This document shows, in pieces, positions 18,111-27,527 of a stretch of 64,000 bases of DNA. The number at the start of each line of letters is the position of its first letter. Position 1 is the first letter of the stretch. The notes beneath the pieces are model-generated. The model saw only the letters and a program-made list of their open reading frames with translations. It made no database searches and was not told the DNA's origin. The position numbers were made by a program, and so were the translations under genes. Origin of the DNA: Sphingopyxis sp. DBS4 (GTDB taxonomy: Bacteria > Pseudomonadota > Alphaproteobacteria > Sphingomonadales > Sphingomonadaceae); NCBI RefSeq assembly GCF_024628865.1, contig NZ_CP102384.1, forward strand, positions 755,001-819,000. The letters are read 5' to 3'.

Positions 18111-20795
18111 ATGAACAGCGTGGCTTCACAAAAAATCCGGGCGCGGACCCAGCTATCGGCGCTTCTTATGGCGGGAACCATGCTCGCATGGCCGACAGCG
18201 GCGCTCCACGCACAGGAAGCCGCACCGCCGACCGTTCCCGCGCCGAACGTCCCCGCGCCCACGGGGGAGGCGGTTCCGACCGCGACGACCGTGAAGTCGA
18301 TCACCGTCACCGGCAACCAGCGGCTCGAGGCGCAGACGATCCTGTCCTATCTGCGCCTGCGCGTCGGCCAGCCCTATACCCGCGCGACGCTCGACCAGGC
18401 GCTCAAGGACCTCGCGGCGACCGAATTGTTCAAGGATTATCAGATCAGCGACGAAGACGGCGCGCTGACGATCCAGGTGGCCGAGAATCCGGTGATCAAC
18501 CGCGTCATCCTGGAGGGCAACAAGCGCCTGAAGGAAGACAAGATCCGGCCCGAGATCAAGCTCGCGCCGCGCCAGATCTTCACGCGCTCGAAGGTCCGCG
18601 CCGACGTCGCGCGCATCATCGAGCTCTACAAGCGTCAGGGCCGCTTCGCCGCGACCGTCGAGCCGAAAATGGTCTCGCTCGACCAGAACCGCGTCGACGT
18701 GGTGTTCGAGATCAACGAAGGGCCGAAGTCGAAGGTCCGCCAGATCAACATCATCGGCAATGAGAAGTTCAGCGACGGCGACCTCAAGGACGAGATGGCG
18801 ACCAAGGAGTCGGGCCTGCTGACGATCCTGTCGTCGAACACCAGCTACGACCCCGATCGCCTCGCCTATGACCAGCAGAAGCTGCGCCTCTTCTACCTGC
18901 AGAACGGCTATGCCGACTTCCGCGTCATCTCCGCGGTTGCCGAGCTGACCAGCAACAAGCAGGATTTCATCATCACCTATGTCGTCGAGGAGGGCGAGCG
19001 CTACAAGTTCGGCGACGTCAGCGTGAAGAGCGAATTGCGCGACTTCAAGCCCGAGATGCTGCAAAAGCTGCTGCCGATGAAGACCGGCGACTGGTATAAT
19101 GCCAAGCAGGTCGAGGATACGGTCGAAAGCCTGAGCGAAACCGCCGGCCTGTTCGGTTACGCTTTTGCCGACATCAATCCCGAATTTCACCGCAACGCCG
19201 AAACGCGGACGATGGATATTTCGTTCGACGTCGGCGAAAGCCCGCGCACTTATGTGGAGCGCATCGACGTCAACGGCAACACGCTGACCCACGACAAGGT
19301 GGTGCGCCGCGAGTTCCGCCTGAACGAAGGCGATGCCTTCAACAGCTTCGGCGTCAAGCGCACCGAAAACCGCCTCAACAGCCTCGGCTATTTCCAGGAG
19401 AATCTGGAGATCGACCGCAAGGAAGGCTCGACCCCCGACCGCATCATCCTGGAGACCAATGTCGAGGAAAAGCCGACGGGCGAACTGTCGTTGTCGGCCG
19501 GCTTCTCGTCGATCGAGAATTTCCTGCTTCAGGGTTCGATCCGCCAGCGCAACTTCCGCGGCCTCGGCCAGCAGCTTCAGGCGTCGGTCAACTATTCGAG
19601 CTATTCGAAGTCGATCGAACTCGGCTTTACCGAACCCTATCTGTTCGACCGCAATATCTCGATCGGCGGCAGCGTCTATCGTCGCGATCTGAACTCGTTC
19701 AACTTCATCAACAACGACCGCCGGACGACGTTCCAGCAGGTGACGACCGGCGCGCAGATCAACGTCGGCGTGCCGCTGACCGAGTTCATGTCCTTCTTCG
19801 GCCGTTACACGATCAACTTCGACGATGTGTCGCTCGACAAGAATCTCTATTATTTCGGCGGTCAATGCGATCCGCTCGTCGCCGGCCGCTATCTGTGCGA
19901 CGCGATCGGCAAGCGCACGACCTCGCTGCTCGGTTACACGCTCGCCTATGACGACCGCGACAACCGCCTGCGTCCGACGCGCGGCCAGTCGCTGTCGCTC
20001 AGCCAGGATTTCGCGGGGCTCGGCGGCAGCGTCAAATATGCCCGCACCCGCGTCCAGGGCAGCAAGCACTTCAACCTGGGCAACCGCTTCATCCTCAACG
20101 TCTCGGCCGAGGGCGGTTATATCTATCCGTTCGGCGGGCGCCCGACCCCGACGAGCGACAAGGTGCGCCTCGTCGATCGCTTCCAACTCGGTGAGCCGCA
20201 GATGCGCGGTTTCGACATTCGCGGTATCGGCCCGCGCGTCATCCGCTTCACCGACGTCGATCTGACCGATCCGGCGAACCCCGTGCTCAATTCGGACCTC
20301 AAGAACCGCAACAACCTGATCGACGACGCGCTCGGCGGGCGTGCCTATTATCAGGGCCGGCTCGAGATGGACATTCCGCTCGGCACCGGCGCCAAGGAAC
20401 TGGGCCTGCGTCCGTCGATCTTCCTCGATGTCGGGTCGGTGTGGAGCGTGAAGCGCCCGACGCTGACGACGCTCGCCGATTTCAGGGATCCGTCGGACGG
20501 CCTGACCAAATATAAGTGCCGCAACGCGACGACCGGTGACATCAAGTTCGCGACGTTGACGACAGGCAGCACGACGCTCTATTCGACCTGCGACAGCGCC
20601 AATGGTTATGCCGCGCTCGCGCCGTTCGAAGAACGCTTTTACGGCAATAGCTGGATGCCGCGCGTCGCGATCGGCGCCGGCGTCAACTGGAACTCTCCCT
20701 TCGGACCCTTCCGGATCGACTTCGCTTATGCCCTCCGCAAAGAAGAGGGTGACGATACCAAACGCTTCTCATTCAACGTAGGAACCCAATTCTGA
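18111..20795 (+). CDS. bamA: Outer membrane protein assembly factor BamA
   Basis: 894 residues. It is the central beta-barrel of the BAM complex that inserts outer-membrane proteins. Parts: Sec signal peptide (about residues 1-35, ending ALHAQ); a proline/alanine linker; five POTRA repeats from about residue 62 (VKSITVTGNQRLEAQTI) to about 470; then a 16-strand barrel ending in phenylalanine (NVGTQF), the usual outer-membrane C terminus. The barrel holds the conserved VRGF-like motif as MRGFDIRGIGP. ATG 18111 follows TTTTGCGGG, a weak ribosome site, but the signal peptide fixes this start. It overlaps skp by one base. Confidence 0.96.
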   Translation: MNSVASQKIRARTQLSALLMAGTMLAWPTAALHAQEAAPPTVPAPNVPAPTGEAVPTATTVKSITVTGNQRLEAQTILSYLRLRVGQPYTRATLDQALKDLAATELFKDYQISDEDGALTIQVAENPVINRVILEGNKRLKEDKIRPEIKLAPRQIFTRSKVRADVARIIELYKRQGRFAATVEPKMVSLDQNRVDVVFEINEGPKSKVRQINIIGNEKFSDGDLKDEMATKESGLLTILSSNTSYDPDRLAYDQQKLRLFYLQNGYADFRVISAVAELTSNKQDFIITYVVEEGERYKFGDVSVKSELRDFKPEMLQKLLPMKTGDWYNAKQVEDTVESLSETAGLFGYAFADINPEFHRNAETRTMDISFDVGESPRTYVERIDVNGNTLTHDKVVRREFRLNEGDAFNSFGVKRTENRLNSLGYFQENLEIDRKEGSTPDRIILETNVEEKPTGELSLSAGFSSIENFLLQGSIRQRNFRGLGQQLQASVNYSSYSKSIELGFTEPYLFDRNISIGGSVYRRDLNSFNFINNDRRTTFQQVTTGAQINVGVPLTEFMSFFGRYTINFDDVSLDKNLYYFGGQCDPLVAGRYLCDAIGKRTTSLLGYTLAYDDRDNRLRPTRGQSLSLSQDFAGLGGSVKYARTRVQGSKHFNLGNRFILNVSAEGGYIYPFGGRPTPTSDKVRLVDRFQLGEPQMRGFDIRGIGPRVIRFTDVDLTDPANPVLNSDLKNRNNLIDDALGGRAYYQGRLEMDIPLGTGAKELGLRPSIFLDVGSVWSVKRPTLTTLADFRDPSDGLTKYKCRNATTGDIKFATLTTGSTTLYSTCDSANGYAALAPFEERFYGNSWMPRVAIGAGVNWNSPFGPFRIDFAYALRKEEGDDTKRFSFNVGTQF

Positions 20796-21481
20796 TGAAG
20801 AAAATTTTCACCGCTTCGGCGCTTGCCATCGCCGCGCTGTCGGTTTCGCCCATGTTCGCCGCGCCCGCCGCCGCGCAGGCCCGCGCTGTCGCGGTCGCCG
20901 ACGTGCGCGCCGCCGCCGCCAAGTCGAACGCCTTCACCGTCGCCTCGCAGCAGATCCAGACGACCTACAAGGCGCAGATCGACCAGCAGGAAACCCGCGG
21001 CCAGACGCTGCAGGCCGAAATGAACGTGCTGATCGCCAAATATAATGAAGAGGCGAAGAAGAGCCCGCAGAACCAGACCGCGCTGCAGGCCGCCGCGAAG
21101 GCGGTGCAGGACAAGCGTCAGGCCGCGCAGGAAGAGCTGGGCAAGATCGGCGAGCCCGTCGAGCTCGCGCTCGCCTATGTCGAGGATCAGATCAGCGTTC
21201 GCATGAACGAAGCGATCAAGGCCGCGATGACCGCCAAGAAGGTCGACCTGCTGCTGCAGCCCGACGCGGTGCTGGCGCGCGAGAATAATGTCGACATCAC
21301 GGACGCGGTGGTCGTCGAGCTCAACAAGATCCTGCCGAGCGTGACGATCACGCCGCCCGCCGGCTACAAGCCCGGCCAGCTTGTCCAGCAGCGCAACCAG
21401 CAGCTGATGGACGCGGCGCGCGCCGCGCAGCCGGGCGCCGCCGCCACGCCGGCCGCCGGCACCCCGCCGACGACGCGCTAA
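20795..21481 (+). CDS. skp: Periplasmic OMP chaperone of the Skp/OmpH family
   Basis: 228 residues, longer than E. coli Skp (161). A signal peptide ([19 protein letters not shown], cleavage near AAAQA) leads into a [14 protein letters not shown] segment and a long helical arm pair rich in Gln, Ala and Lys (about residues 45-130), the tentacles that hold unfolded barrel proteins. The C-terminal tail is alanine- and proline-rich and lacks known features. It is co-translated with bamA (ATGA-type overlap of one base), so chaperone and insertase are made together. fabZ follows after 5 nt. Confidence 0.9.
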   Translation: MKKIFTASALAIAALSVSPMFAAPAAAQARAVAVADVRAAAAKSNAFTVASQQIQTTYKAQIDQQETRGQTLQAEMNVLIAKYNEEAKKSPQNQTALQAAAKAVQDKRQAAQEELGKIGEPVELALAYVEDQISVRMNEAIKAAMTAKKVDLLLQPDAVLARENNVDITDAVVVELNKILPSVTITPPAGYKPGQLVQQRNQQLMDAARAAQPGAAATPAAGTPPTTR

Positions 21482-21486
21482 ACCGT

Positions 21487-21963
21487 ATGGCGGACGGGGA
21501 AAAGGGTGAAGCCATGGGTCCGGCGGACATCCGCCGGATTCTCGGCCTCTTGCCGCATCGCTATCCGATGCTGCTCGTCGACCGGGTGGAATCGATGGTC
21601 AGGGACCAGTCGATCCACGCGGTCAAGGCGGTCACCATGAACGAGCCTTTCTTTCAGGGCCATTTCCCCGGCCGGCCGATCATGCCCGGCGTCCTCATCG
21701 TCGAGGCGCTGGCGCAGGCGGGCGGCGTGCTCGCGATCGAATCGCTCGGCCTCGCGGGATCGGGCAAGCTCGTCTATTTCATGGGCATCGACGGCGTGAA
21801 GTTCCGCAAACCCGTGGAGCCGGGCCATCTGCTCGACCTCCACGTCTCCATCCTGCAGGCGAAGCGGAACATCTGCAAGTTCGAGGGACGGGCGATGCTG
21901 GGCGATCAGCTGGCGACCGAATGCCAGTTCACCGCGATGATCGCCGACCCGCCGAGCGACTGA
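21487..21963 (+). CDS. fabZ: 3-hydroxyacyl-[acyl-carrier-protein] dehydratase
   Basis: 158 residues with a hotdog fold. It removes water from 3-hydroxyacyl-ACP in fatty acid elongation. The catalytic His is in [11 protein letters not shown] and the Glu in [26 protein letters not shown] marks the N-terminal helix. It has about ten more N-terminal residues than E. coli FabZ, and the second ATG (codon 10) could be the true start. It ends the pyrH-fabZ block; lpxD and lpxA, which often come between skp and fabZ or after it, are not here. Confidence 0.95.
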   Translation: MADGEKGEAMGPADIRRILGLLPHRYPMLLVDRVESMVRDQSIHAVKAVTMNEPFFQGHFPGRPIMPGVLIVEALAQAGGVLAIESLGLAGSGKLVYFMGIDGVKFRKPVEPGHLLDLHVSILQAKRNICKFEGRAMLGDQLATECQFTAMIADPPSD

Positions 21964-21979
21964 ACCGATCCATCCTGCC

Positions 21980-22054
21980 TCGTCACCCCGGACTTGATCC
22001 GGGGTCGATGGCTTCGGCGTCGCTGTAGATCCCGCATCAAGTCCGGGATGACGA
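21980..22054. repeat. Inverted repeat, family A, copy 2
   Basis: Arms CGTCACCCCGGACTTGATCC (from 21981) and ATCAAGTCCGGGATGACG (to 22053), with an imperfect middle. Same family as 10642 and 63030. It follows fabZ and may act as an end-of-message structure. Confidence 0.8.
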
Positions 22055-22063
22055 GGCAAGGTG

Positions 22064-22092
22064 TTGCATTTTGCGCCGTTCACCGTTAGGGG
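22064..22092 (+). promoter_or_regulatory. rpmE promoter
   Basis: TTGCAT (22064-22069), 17 nt, TAGGGG (22087-22092). It predicts a leader of about 75 nt that holds two small hairpins. Confidence 0.5.
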
Positions 22093-22107
22093 CAGCCGCT
22101 TCGCGGG

Positions 22108-22156
22108 CCCCGTGACGGGGAAAGCATCGACTCAAGCTCGCCGGTCGGTAACCGGC
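22108..22156 (+). promoter_or_regulatory. Two hairpins in the rpmE leader
   Basis: CCCCG-tga-CGGGG (22108-22120) and GCCGGT-cggta-ACCGGC (22140-22156) lie between the promoter and the CAGGAG ribosome site. L31 genes in other phyla have autoregulatory leaders; a similar use here is inference. Confidence 0.35.
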
Positions 22157-22173
22157 GGCACAGGAGCCAACAG

Positions 22174-22401
22174 ATGAAAAAAGACATTCACCCCGATTAT
22201 CACATGATCACGGTCAAGATGACCGATGGCACCGAATATCAGACGCGTTCGACCTGGGGCAAAGAGGGCGACGTGATGACCCTCGAAATCGACCCGACCG
22301 CGCACCCGGCCTGGACCGGTGGCCAGGGCCGTATGCTCGACGCGGGCGGCCAGGTTGCGAAGTTCAACAAGCGTTTCGGTGGGCTGACGCTCAAGCGTTA
22401 A
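22174..22401 (+). CDS. rpmE: 50S ribosomal protein L31, cysteine-free form
   Basis: 75 residues from [19 protein letters not shown]. It sits on the central protuberance of the large subunit and bridges to the small subunit. The protein has no cysteine, so it is the zinc-independent (C-minus) type; the zinc form would carry a CxxC pair in the first 20 residues. The insert [20 protein letters not shown] is typical of alphaproteobacterial L31. CAGGAG lies 8 nt before the ATG. It is a single-gene unit with its own promoter, convergent with glpK. Confidence 0.95.
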   Translation: MKKDIHPDYHMITVKMTDGTEYQTRSTWGKEGDVMTLEIDPTAHPAWTGGQGRMLDAGGQVAKFNKRFGGLTLKR

Positions 22402-22411
22402 GATACGTCGT

Positions 22412-22427
22412 CCCCGTGAAGGCGGGG
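22412..22427. terminator. Hairpin between convergent rpmE and glpK
   Basis: CCCCG (22412-22416) and CGGGG (22423-22427) pair around a 6-nt loop in the 33-nt gap between the two stop codons. No T tract; it may serve both strands or be a fragment of a common intergenic repeat. Confidence 0.35.
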
Positions 22428-22434
22428 GTCACGG

Positions 22435-23922
22435 TTACGCCAAAACCTTTGCAAGCGCGCTTTGCCACCCGGCAAGGCGCGTTTTGCGTTTGTCGGCGTC
22501 CAGCGCGGGCGTGAAGCGCGTCGCGGTGCCGCGCATCGCGGCGGCGGCGCTCGCAAGATCGGGATAGAGGCCAGCGCCGGTCGCAGCGAGCATCGCGGCG
22601 CCGAGCGCGGTACTTTCGACGAAATCGGGGCGCTCGACGGCGATGTCCAGCATGTCGGCAAGGTCCTGAGCCATCCAGTCGTTCGCGGCCATGCCGCCAT
22701 CGATGCGGACCTCGGCCCAATCGACGCCGTCGGCGGCGAACGCCGATTTGAGGTCGTGCGCCTGATAGGCCTGTGCCTCGAGCGCCGCGCGCGCGACATG
22801 CGCCTTGGTGCTGGCGAAGCTCAGCCCCGACAGCGCGGCGAGCGCATCGGGCCGCCAGTGCGGCGCGCCGAGGCCGGCGAGGGCGGGGACCAGATAGACG
22901 CCGCCAGTATCGGCGACCGAACGCGCGAGTCCCTCGCTCTCGCCCGCGCTCGCGAGCAGGCCGAGCCCGTCGCGCAGCCATTTGATCAGGCTGCCCGCGA
23001 CGAACACCGATCCTTCGAGCGCATAAGAGCGGACGTCGCCTTCCTGCACGAGGATCGTCGCGAGGAGGCGGTTGTTCGATACGGGCCGCGCGGTGCCGCT
23101 GGCCGACAGGATGAAGGCGCCGGTGCCGAAGGTCGCCTTGGTCTGCCCCGGCGACAGGCACGCCTGGCCGATCGTCGCCGCCTGCTGGTCGCCCGCCATG
23201 CCCGATATCGGGATAGCGCCACCGAACAGTTCTGGGTCGGTCGTCCCGACGGCGGCGGTGCAGCCGGTGATTTCGGGAAGAAGCGCCATCGGCACGCCGA
23301 GCAGATCGCACAATCCCTCGTCCCAGCCGCCCGCGCCGTTGATGTCCATCAGCAGCGTGCGCGAAGCATTGCTGGCATCGGTGACATGCGCCCCGCCGGT
23401 CAGGCGATAAACGAGATAGGATTCGATCGTGCCGACCGCGAGGCGTTCACCCGCCTCCTTGAGCTGCGGCCAATGGCGGAGCGCCCAGCCGATTTTGGTG
23501 CCCGAAAAATAAGGATCGAGCAGCAGGCCGGTCTTCGCCTGCGCCTGCGGTTCGTACCCCGCTTCCTTCAGCGCGGCGCAGTCGGCGGCCGAGCGCCGGT
23601 CCTGCCAGACGATCGCCGGGGCGAGCGGCTCGCCGGTCGCGCGATCCCAGAAGACGACGGTCTCGCGCTGGTTGGTGATGCCGATCGCCGCAACCGCGCC
23701 GGTGCCGCCCGCCTGCTCGATCATCTCGCGCGTGCAGGCGAGGGTGGCCTCCCAGATCTCGGCGGCGTCATGCTCGACGAGGCCGGGGCCAGGGTAATGC
23801 TGCCGAAACTCGCGCTGCGCACTGCCGAGCGGCGTGCCGTCGGCGCTGAAAAGCATCGTGCGGGTCGAGGTCGTCCCCTCGTCGATGACGATGATCTTTT
23901 CGGCCAAAGCACTACCCCTCAT
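22435..23922 (-). CDS. glpK: Glycerol kinase
   Basis: 495 residues, the usual length of this FGGY-family kinase. It phosphorylates glycerol with ATP to glycerol 3-phosphate. Motifs: IIVIDEGTTSTRTMLF (phosphate 1, with Glu where most have Gln), TNQRETVVFWDRATGEPL, VWQDRRSA, and the C-terminal MAANDWMAQDLADMLD signature. The ATG at 23922 touches the end of an inverted repeat; a TTG at 23907 with GAGGGGT just upstream would give LAEKIIVIDEG and may be the real start. No glpF or glpD lies next to it, so uptake and oxidation must be encoded elsewhere. Confidence 0.93.
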   Translation of the reverse strand: MRGSALAEKIIVIDEGTTSTRTMLFSADGTPLGSAQREFRQHYPGPGLVEHDAAEIWEATLACTREMIEQAGGTGAVAAIGITNQRETVVFWDRATGEPLAPAIVWQDRRSAADCAALKEAGYEPQAQAKTGLLLDPYFSGTKIGWALRHWPQLKEAGERLAVGTIESYLVYRLTGGAHVTDASNASRTLLMDINGAGGWDEGLCDLLGVPMALLPEITGCTAAVGTTDPELFGGAIPISGMAGDQQAATIGQACLSPGQTKATFGTGAFILSASGTARPVSNNRLLATILVQEGDVRSYALEGSVFVAGSLIKWLRDGLGLLASAGESEGLARSVADTGGVYLVPALAGLGAPHWRPDALAALSGLSFASTKAHVARAALEAQAYQAHDLKSAFAADGVDWAEVRIDGGMAANDWMAQDLADMLDIAVERPDFVESTALGAAMLAATGAGLYPDLASAAAAMRGTATRFTPALDADKRKTRLAGWQSALAKVLA

Positions 23923-24032
23923 CCGTTCGTCCTGAACTTGTCGGGCCGCCAGGCGACCGCAGGTCAACCACAGGTCTTCCCTTCCCATTTCATGAAGAAA
24001 GAACGGCTATTCGACAAGCTCAGGGCGAACGG
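23923..24032. repeat. Inverted repeat, family C, copy 1
   Basis: CCGTTCGTCCTGAACTTGTCG (from 23923) faces TTCGACAAGCTCAGGGCGAACGG (to 24032), a 67-nt spacer between. A second pair lies at 59112-59198. It abuts the glpK start. Confidence 0.75.
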
Positions 24033-24284
24033 GAATAGGTAGGCAAGCAATAATCTTGCAATTTCGCGCAACCCATGCCATATGTTGTGCAGCGCAGCAT
24101 GGCGGGCTTCCCCGCCGTAACCACCGGCAGCGTGATTTTCCCGCCCATTTCAGGCGCGGGCGAGCCGGACCGGCGCTTTGTCCCCAGAGGCACCCTTTCA
24201 CGCGGGTCGTTTCGAACCCGCGGCCGTGCGCCGTCCGTTCGATGCGAGCGGATGCGCCTGCGCGTCGCCCATAGTGAGTATTTT
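24033..24284 (+). other. Promoter and long leader of the RNA helicase gene
   Basis: Within the 362 nt between glpK and the helicase gene, after the repeat, a possible promoter is TTGCAA (24056-24061), 17 nt, CATATG (24079-24084). The leader of about 190 nt holds a perfect hairpin GGCGGG-cttc-CCCGCC (24101-24116). Long structured leaders are common for cold-induced helicases; cold control here is inference. Nothing else was seen. Confidence 0.4.
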
Positions 24285-25655
24285 ATGACGAGTTTCAATG
24301 ACTTTGGCCTGCACGCCGACATCAATCGCGCGCTTGCCGCCAAGGATTACACCACGCCGACCCCGATCCAGGTGCAGGCGATCCCGCCGCTGATGAAGGG
24401 CCGCGACCTGTGTGGCATCGCGCAGACCGGCACCGGCAAGACCGCAGGCTTTTCGCTGCCTTCGATCCATCACCTCCTGACCTATCCCCATCGCGCTAAC
24501 CCGCGCGGCTGCCGGATGCTCGTGCTCGCGCCGACCCGCGAGCTTGCCGCGCAGATCGCGCAAAGCTGCCGCGACTATGGCCGCTTCACCAAGCTCAGCG
24601 TCTCGACCGTTTTCGGTGGCGTGCCGATCAACAAGCAGATTCGCGATCTGGCGAAGGGCGTCGACATTCTCGTTGCGACACCGGGCCGTCTGCTCGACCT
24701 GATCGATCAGCGCGCGCTACGCCTCGACGATGTCGAGATATTCGTTCTCGACGAAGCCGACCAGATGATGGACATGGGCTTCATCCATTCGCTGCGCCGC
24801 ATCGCCAAGCTGCTGCCCTCGCGCCGCCAGAATCTCTTCTTCTCGGCGACGATGCCGAAGGAGATCGCGGGCCTGGCCGACCAGTTCCTCAACGATCCGG
24901 TCACTGTGTCGGTCGCGCCGCAGGCGACGACCGCCGAAAAGGTCCGCCAGCAGATCACCTTCGTCGAGCAGAAGGAGAAGCAGGCGTTGCTCCATCATGT
25001 ACTGAAGGCCGAGGAGATCGACCGCGCGCTGATCTTCACGCGCACCAAGCATGGCGCCGACCGCGTCGTCCGCCACCTCGCGGGCGCGGGCATCCAGGCC
25101 TATGCGATCCACGGCAACAAGAGCCAGGCGCAGCGCACGACGGCGCTCCAGGCTTTTCGCTCGGGGCAGGTGCGCCTGCTCGTCGCGACCGACATTGCGG
25201 CGCGCGGGATCGACGTCAGCGGCGTCAGCCATGTGATCAACTTCGAGATTCCGAACGTTCCCGAACAATATGTCCACCGCATCGGCCGCACCGCGCGCGC
25301 GGGGGCGGAGGGCATTGCGATCAGCTTCGTCGCACCCGACGAAAAAGCCTATCTGCGCGATATCGAGCGCGTGACGCGTACCCGTGCCGAGCCGGTGAAG
25401 CTGCCCGACGGCTTCAACGAAATGGTGCGCAACCTGCCCAAGCCGGTGCAGGCGCCGCGCAACACCGGCGGCAAGGGCCGCGATCCGCAGCGCCAGCGCG
25501 AGGATGCATTGCGCCGTAACGGCGAGAAGTCGAACCGCGGCCCGCGTCGCGAAGCGCCGGCGGGCGAGGGCGCGCAACCGCAGCGCAAGCGCCGCTTCCG
25601 CCCGCGCCGCGGCGGCGTCGGCGCGCACAAGGGCGCGGTGACGCGCGTCGGTTGA
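24285..25655 (+). CDS. DEAD-box ATP-dependent RNA helicase, RhlE type
   Basis: 456 residues from MTSFNDFGLHADINRAL. It unwinds RNA in ribosome assembly or RNA decay. Motifs in order: Q motif (PTPIQVQAIPPLM), I AQTGTGKT, Ia PTRELAAQI, II DEAD in VLDEADQMMDMGF, III SAT, IV and V (ATDIAARGIDV), VI HRIGRTARAG. A basic, arginine- and glycine-rich tail of about 80 residues (RRNGEKSNRGPRRE, RKRRFRPRRGG) should bind RNA. ATG 24285 was chosen because it starts directly at the Q-motif region; an upstream in-frame ATG at 24075 would only add an unrelated basic stretch read from the leader. Confidence 0.93.
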   Translation: MTSFNDFGLHADINRALAAKDYTTPTPIQVQAIPPLMKGRDLCGIAQTGTGKTAGFSLPSIHHLLTYPHRANPRGCRMLVLAPTRELAAQIAQSCRDYGRFTKLSVSTVFGGVPINKQIRDLAKGVDILVATPGRLLDLIDQRALRLDDVEIFVLDEADQMMDMGFIHSLRRIAKLLPSRRQNLFFSATMPKEIAGLADQFLNDPVTVSVAPQATTAEKVRQQITFVEQKEKQALLHHVLKAEEIDRALIFTRTKHGADRVVRHLAGAGIQAYAIHGNKSQAQRTTALQAFRSGQVRLLVATDIAARGIDVSGVSHVINFEIPNVPEQYVHRIGRTARAGAEGIAISFVAPDEKAYLRDIERVTRTRAEPVKLPDGFNEMVRNLPKPVQAPRNTGGKGRDPQRQREDALRRNGEKSNRGPRREAPAGEGAQPQRKRRFRPRRGGVGAHKGAVTRVG

Positions 25656-25668
25656 CACCTCCAATCTC

Positions 25669-25748
25669 GTCATTGCGAGGAGCGTAGCGACGAAGCAATC
25701 CAGGGCGCGACAACCCGCTCTGGATTGCTTCGCTCCGCTCGCAATGAC
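25669..25748. repeat. Inverted repeat, family B
   Basis: GTCATTGCGAGGAGCGTAGC (from 25669) pairs with GCTCCGCTCGCAATGAC (to 25748); inner GAAGCAATCCAG pairs with CTGGATTGCTTC. An 80-bp palindrome right after the helicase gene, able to act as a 3' end structure. Confidence 0.85.
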
Positions 25749-25789
25749 GACCTTTTCGGTTCGGGTGTCGGCGAACGATGTCTGCGTCA

Positions 25790-25817
25790 TTGACGCTACG
25801 CGGTGACCGACTACCGT
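25790..25817 (+). promoter_or_regulatory. Promoter of the MHS transporter gene
   Basis: TTGACG (25790-25795), 16 nt, TACCGT (25812-25817), followed by AGGGGTGAAGGGG as ribosome site region. Same spacing as the promoter at 27528. Confidence 0.45.
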
Positions 25818-25847
25818 CCACTCCCATAAGGGGTGAAGGGGTAGCGG

Positions 25848-27521
25848 ATGACCGACGGCGCAGGCGCAGCAGCACTTCCAGCCGAAACCCGGCAGAGCGA
25901 GCGCAAGGTGATCCTCGCCTCCTCGCTCGGCACCGTGTTCGAATGGTATGATTTCTACCTCTACGGCCTGCTCGCGGGCGTAATCTCGGCGCAGTTCTTT
26001 TCGGGCGTCAACGAGACCACGGGCTTCATCTTCGCGCTTGCGGCCTTCGCCGCGGGTTTTGCGGTGCGCCCTTTCGGTGCGCTCGTCTTCGGACGGATCG
26101 GCGACCTCGTCGGGCGCAAGAATACGTTCCTCGTCACCATGGGATTGATGGGCGCATCGACCTTTCTCGTCGGCGTGCTGCCGAGTTATGCGGCGGCCGG
26201 CGTCGCGGCGCCGATCCTCCTCGTTCTGCTCCGCCTCGTCCAAGGGCTCGCGCTTGGCGGCGAATATGGCGGCGCTGCCACGTATGTCGCTGAACATGCG
26301 CCTGAAGGAAAGCGCGGCCTTTTCACCAGTTTCATCCAGACCACCGCGACGCTCGGTTTGTTCGCGGCCTTGCTCGTCGTCATCGTGACCCGCTCGCTCG
26401 TCGGCGAAGCCGCCTTCGCGGACTGGGGCTGGCGCATCCCTTTCCTGATCTCGGCCATTCTTCTCGGCGTGTCGCTGTGGATTCGACTGCAGCTTGAGGA
26501 AAGTCCGGTCTTCCGGCAGATGAAGGAAGAGGGCACGACCTCTAAGGCGCCGCTGACCGAGGCCTTCGGGCGCTGGGCGAACCTCAAATGGGTGCTCGTC
26601 GCGCTGTTCGGCGCGGTCGCGGGGCAGGCGGTGGTCTGGTACACCGGGCAATTCTACGCGCTCTTCTTCCTCGAAAAGACGCTGAAGGTCGACGGCGCGA
26701 CCGCGAACATATTGATCGCCATCGCGCTGGCGCTCGGCACCCCCTTCTTCATTCTCTTCGGCTGGCTCAGCGACCGGATCGGACGCAAGCCGATCATCCT
26801 TGCCGGCTGCGCGCTCGCGGCGCTGACCTATTTCCCTTCGTTCCAGATGCTGACGGAGGCCGCCAATCCAGCGATGGCCAAGGCACAGCAGCAAGCCGCG
26901 GTGATCATGGCGGCGGACCCCGGCGCCTGTTCCTTCCAGTTCGACCCGATCGGGCGCAACAGATTCGAGGATAAGGGCTGCGACATCATCAAGTCGGCGC
27001 TGGCGAAGGCCGGCGTCAGCTACACCGCTTTCACCCGCGAACGCAGGACGGGCGATCCGGCACGGGTCCGCATCGGATCGCATGTCCTCGCCGCACCCGA
27101 TCCGTGGCGCCTTGCCGAAGAGGATCGAGCGGGGGCGGTCGCCTCTTTCCGCGCCGACCTCGAACGCGCGCTCGCGGACGCGGGCTATCCGGCGAAGGCC
27201 GACCCGCAGGCCATCGACAAGCCGCTCGTCGTCGCGATCCTCTTCTACCTCGTGCTGCTGGTGACGATGGTCTATGGCCCGATCGCCGCGCTGCTCGTCG
27301 AGCTCTTCCCCAGCCGCATCCGCTACACCGCCATGTCGCTTCCCTATCATATCGGCAACGGCTGGTTCGGCGGCTTCCTGCCGACGACTGCCTTCGCGAT
27401 GGTCGCGGCCACCGGCAACATCTATTACGGCCTCTGGTATCCGGTCGCGATCGCGGCGGTCGGCGTGGTCGTCGGGTTGTTGTTCCTGCCCGAAACCTTT
27501 CGTCGCCCCATATATGAATAG
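25848..27521 (+). CDS. Major facilitator transporter of the metabolite:H+ symporter (MHS) type
   Basis: 557 residues, 12 predicted membrane helices. The MHS family (ProP, ShiA, KgtP) takes up organic acids or osmolytes with protons. Visible: EWYDFYLYG in helix 1 (family hallmark), GRIGDLVGRKNTF between helices 2 and 3, LGGEYGGAATYVAEHAP in helix 4, and the second cytoplasmic loop LSDRIGRKP. It is about 110 residues longer than ProP because of a soluble insert near residues 345-455 that contains two cysteines (GACSFQFDP, KGCDI). The insert is known in a subset of MHS proteins, but its role and the substrate are unknown. It is a single gene. Confidence 0.85.
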   Translation: MTDGAGAAALPAETRQSERKVILASSLGTVFEWYDFYLYGLLAGVISAQFFSGVNETTGFIFALAAFAAGFAVRPFGALVFGRIGDLVGRKNTFLVTMGLMGASTFLVGVLPSYAAAGVAAPILLVLLRLVQGLALGGEYGGAATYVAEHAPEGKRGLFTSFIQTTATLGLFAALLVVIVTRSLVGEAAFADWGWRIPFLISAILLGVSLWIRLQLEESPVFRQMKEEGTTSKAPLTEAFGRWANLKWVLVALFGAVAGQAVVWYTGQFYALFFLEKTLKVDGATANILIAIALALGTPFFILFGWLSDRIGRKPIILAGCALAALTYFPSFQMLTEAANPAMAKAQQQAAVIMAADPGACSFQFDPIGRNRFEDKGCDIIKSALAKAGVSYTAFTRERRTGDPARVRIGSHVLAAPDPWRLAEEDRAGAVASFRADLERALADAGYPAKADPQAIDKPLVVAILFYLVLLVTMVYGPIAALLVELFPSRIRYTAMSLPYHIGNGWFGGFLPTTAFAMVAATGNIYYGLWYPVAIAAVGVVVGLLFLPETFRRPIYE

Positions 27522-27527
27522 CGTGGA

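Noticed and set aside
24075..24284. N-terminal extension of the RNA helicase
   Set aside because: It translates the leader and its hairpin; the Q-motif region starts directly after ATG 24285.
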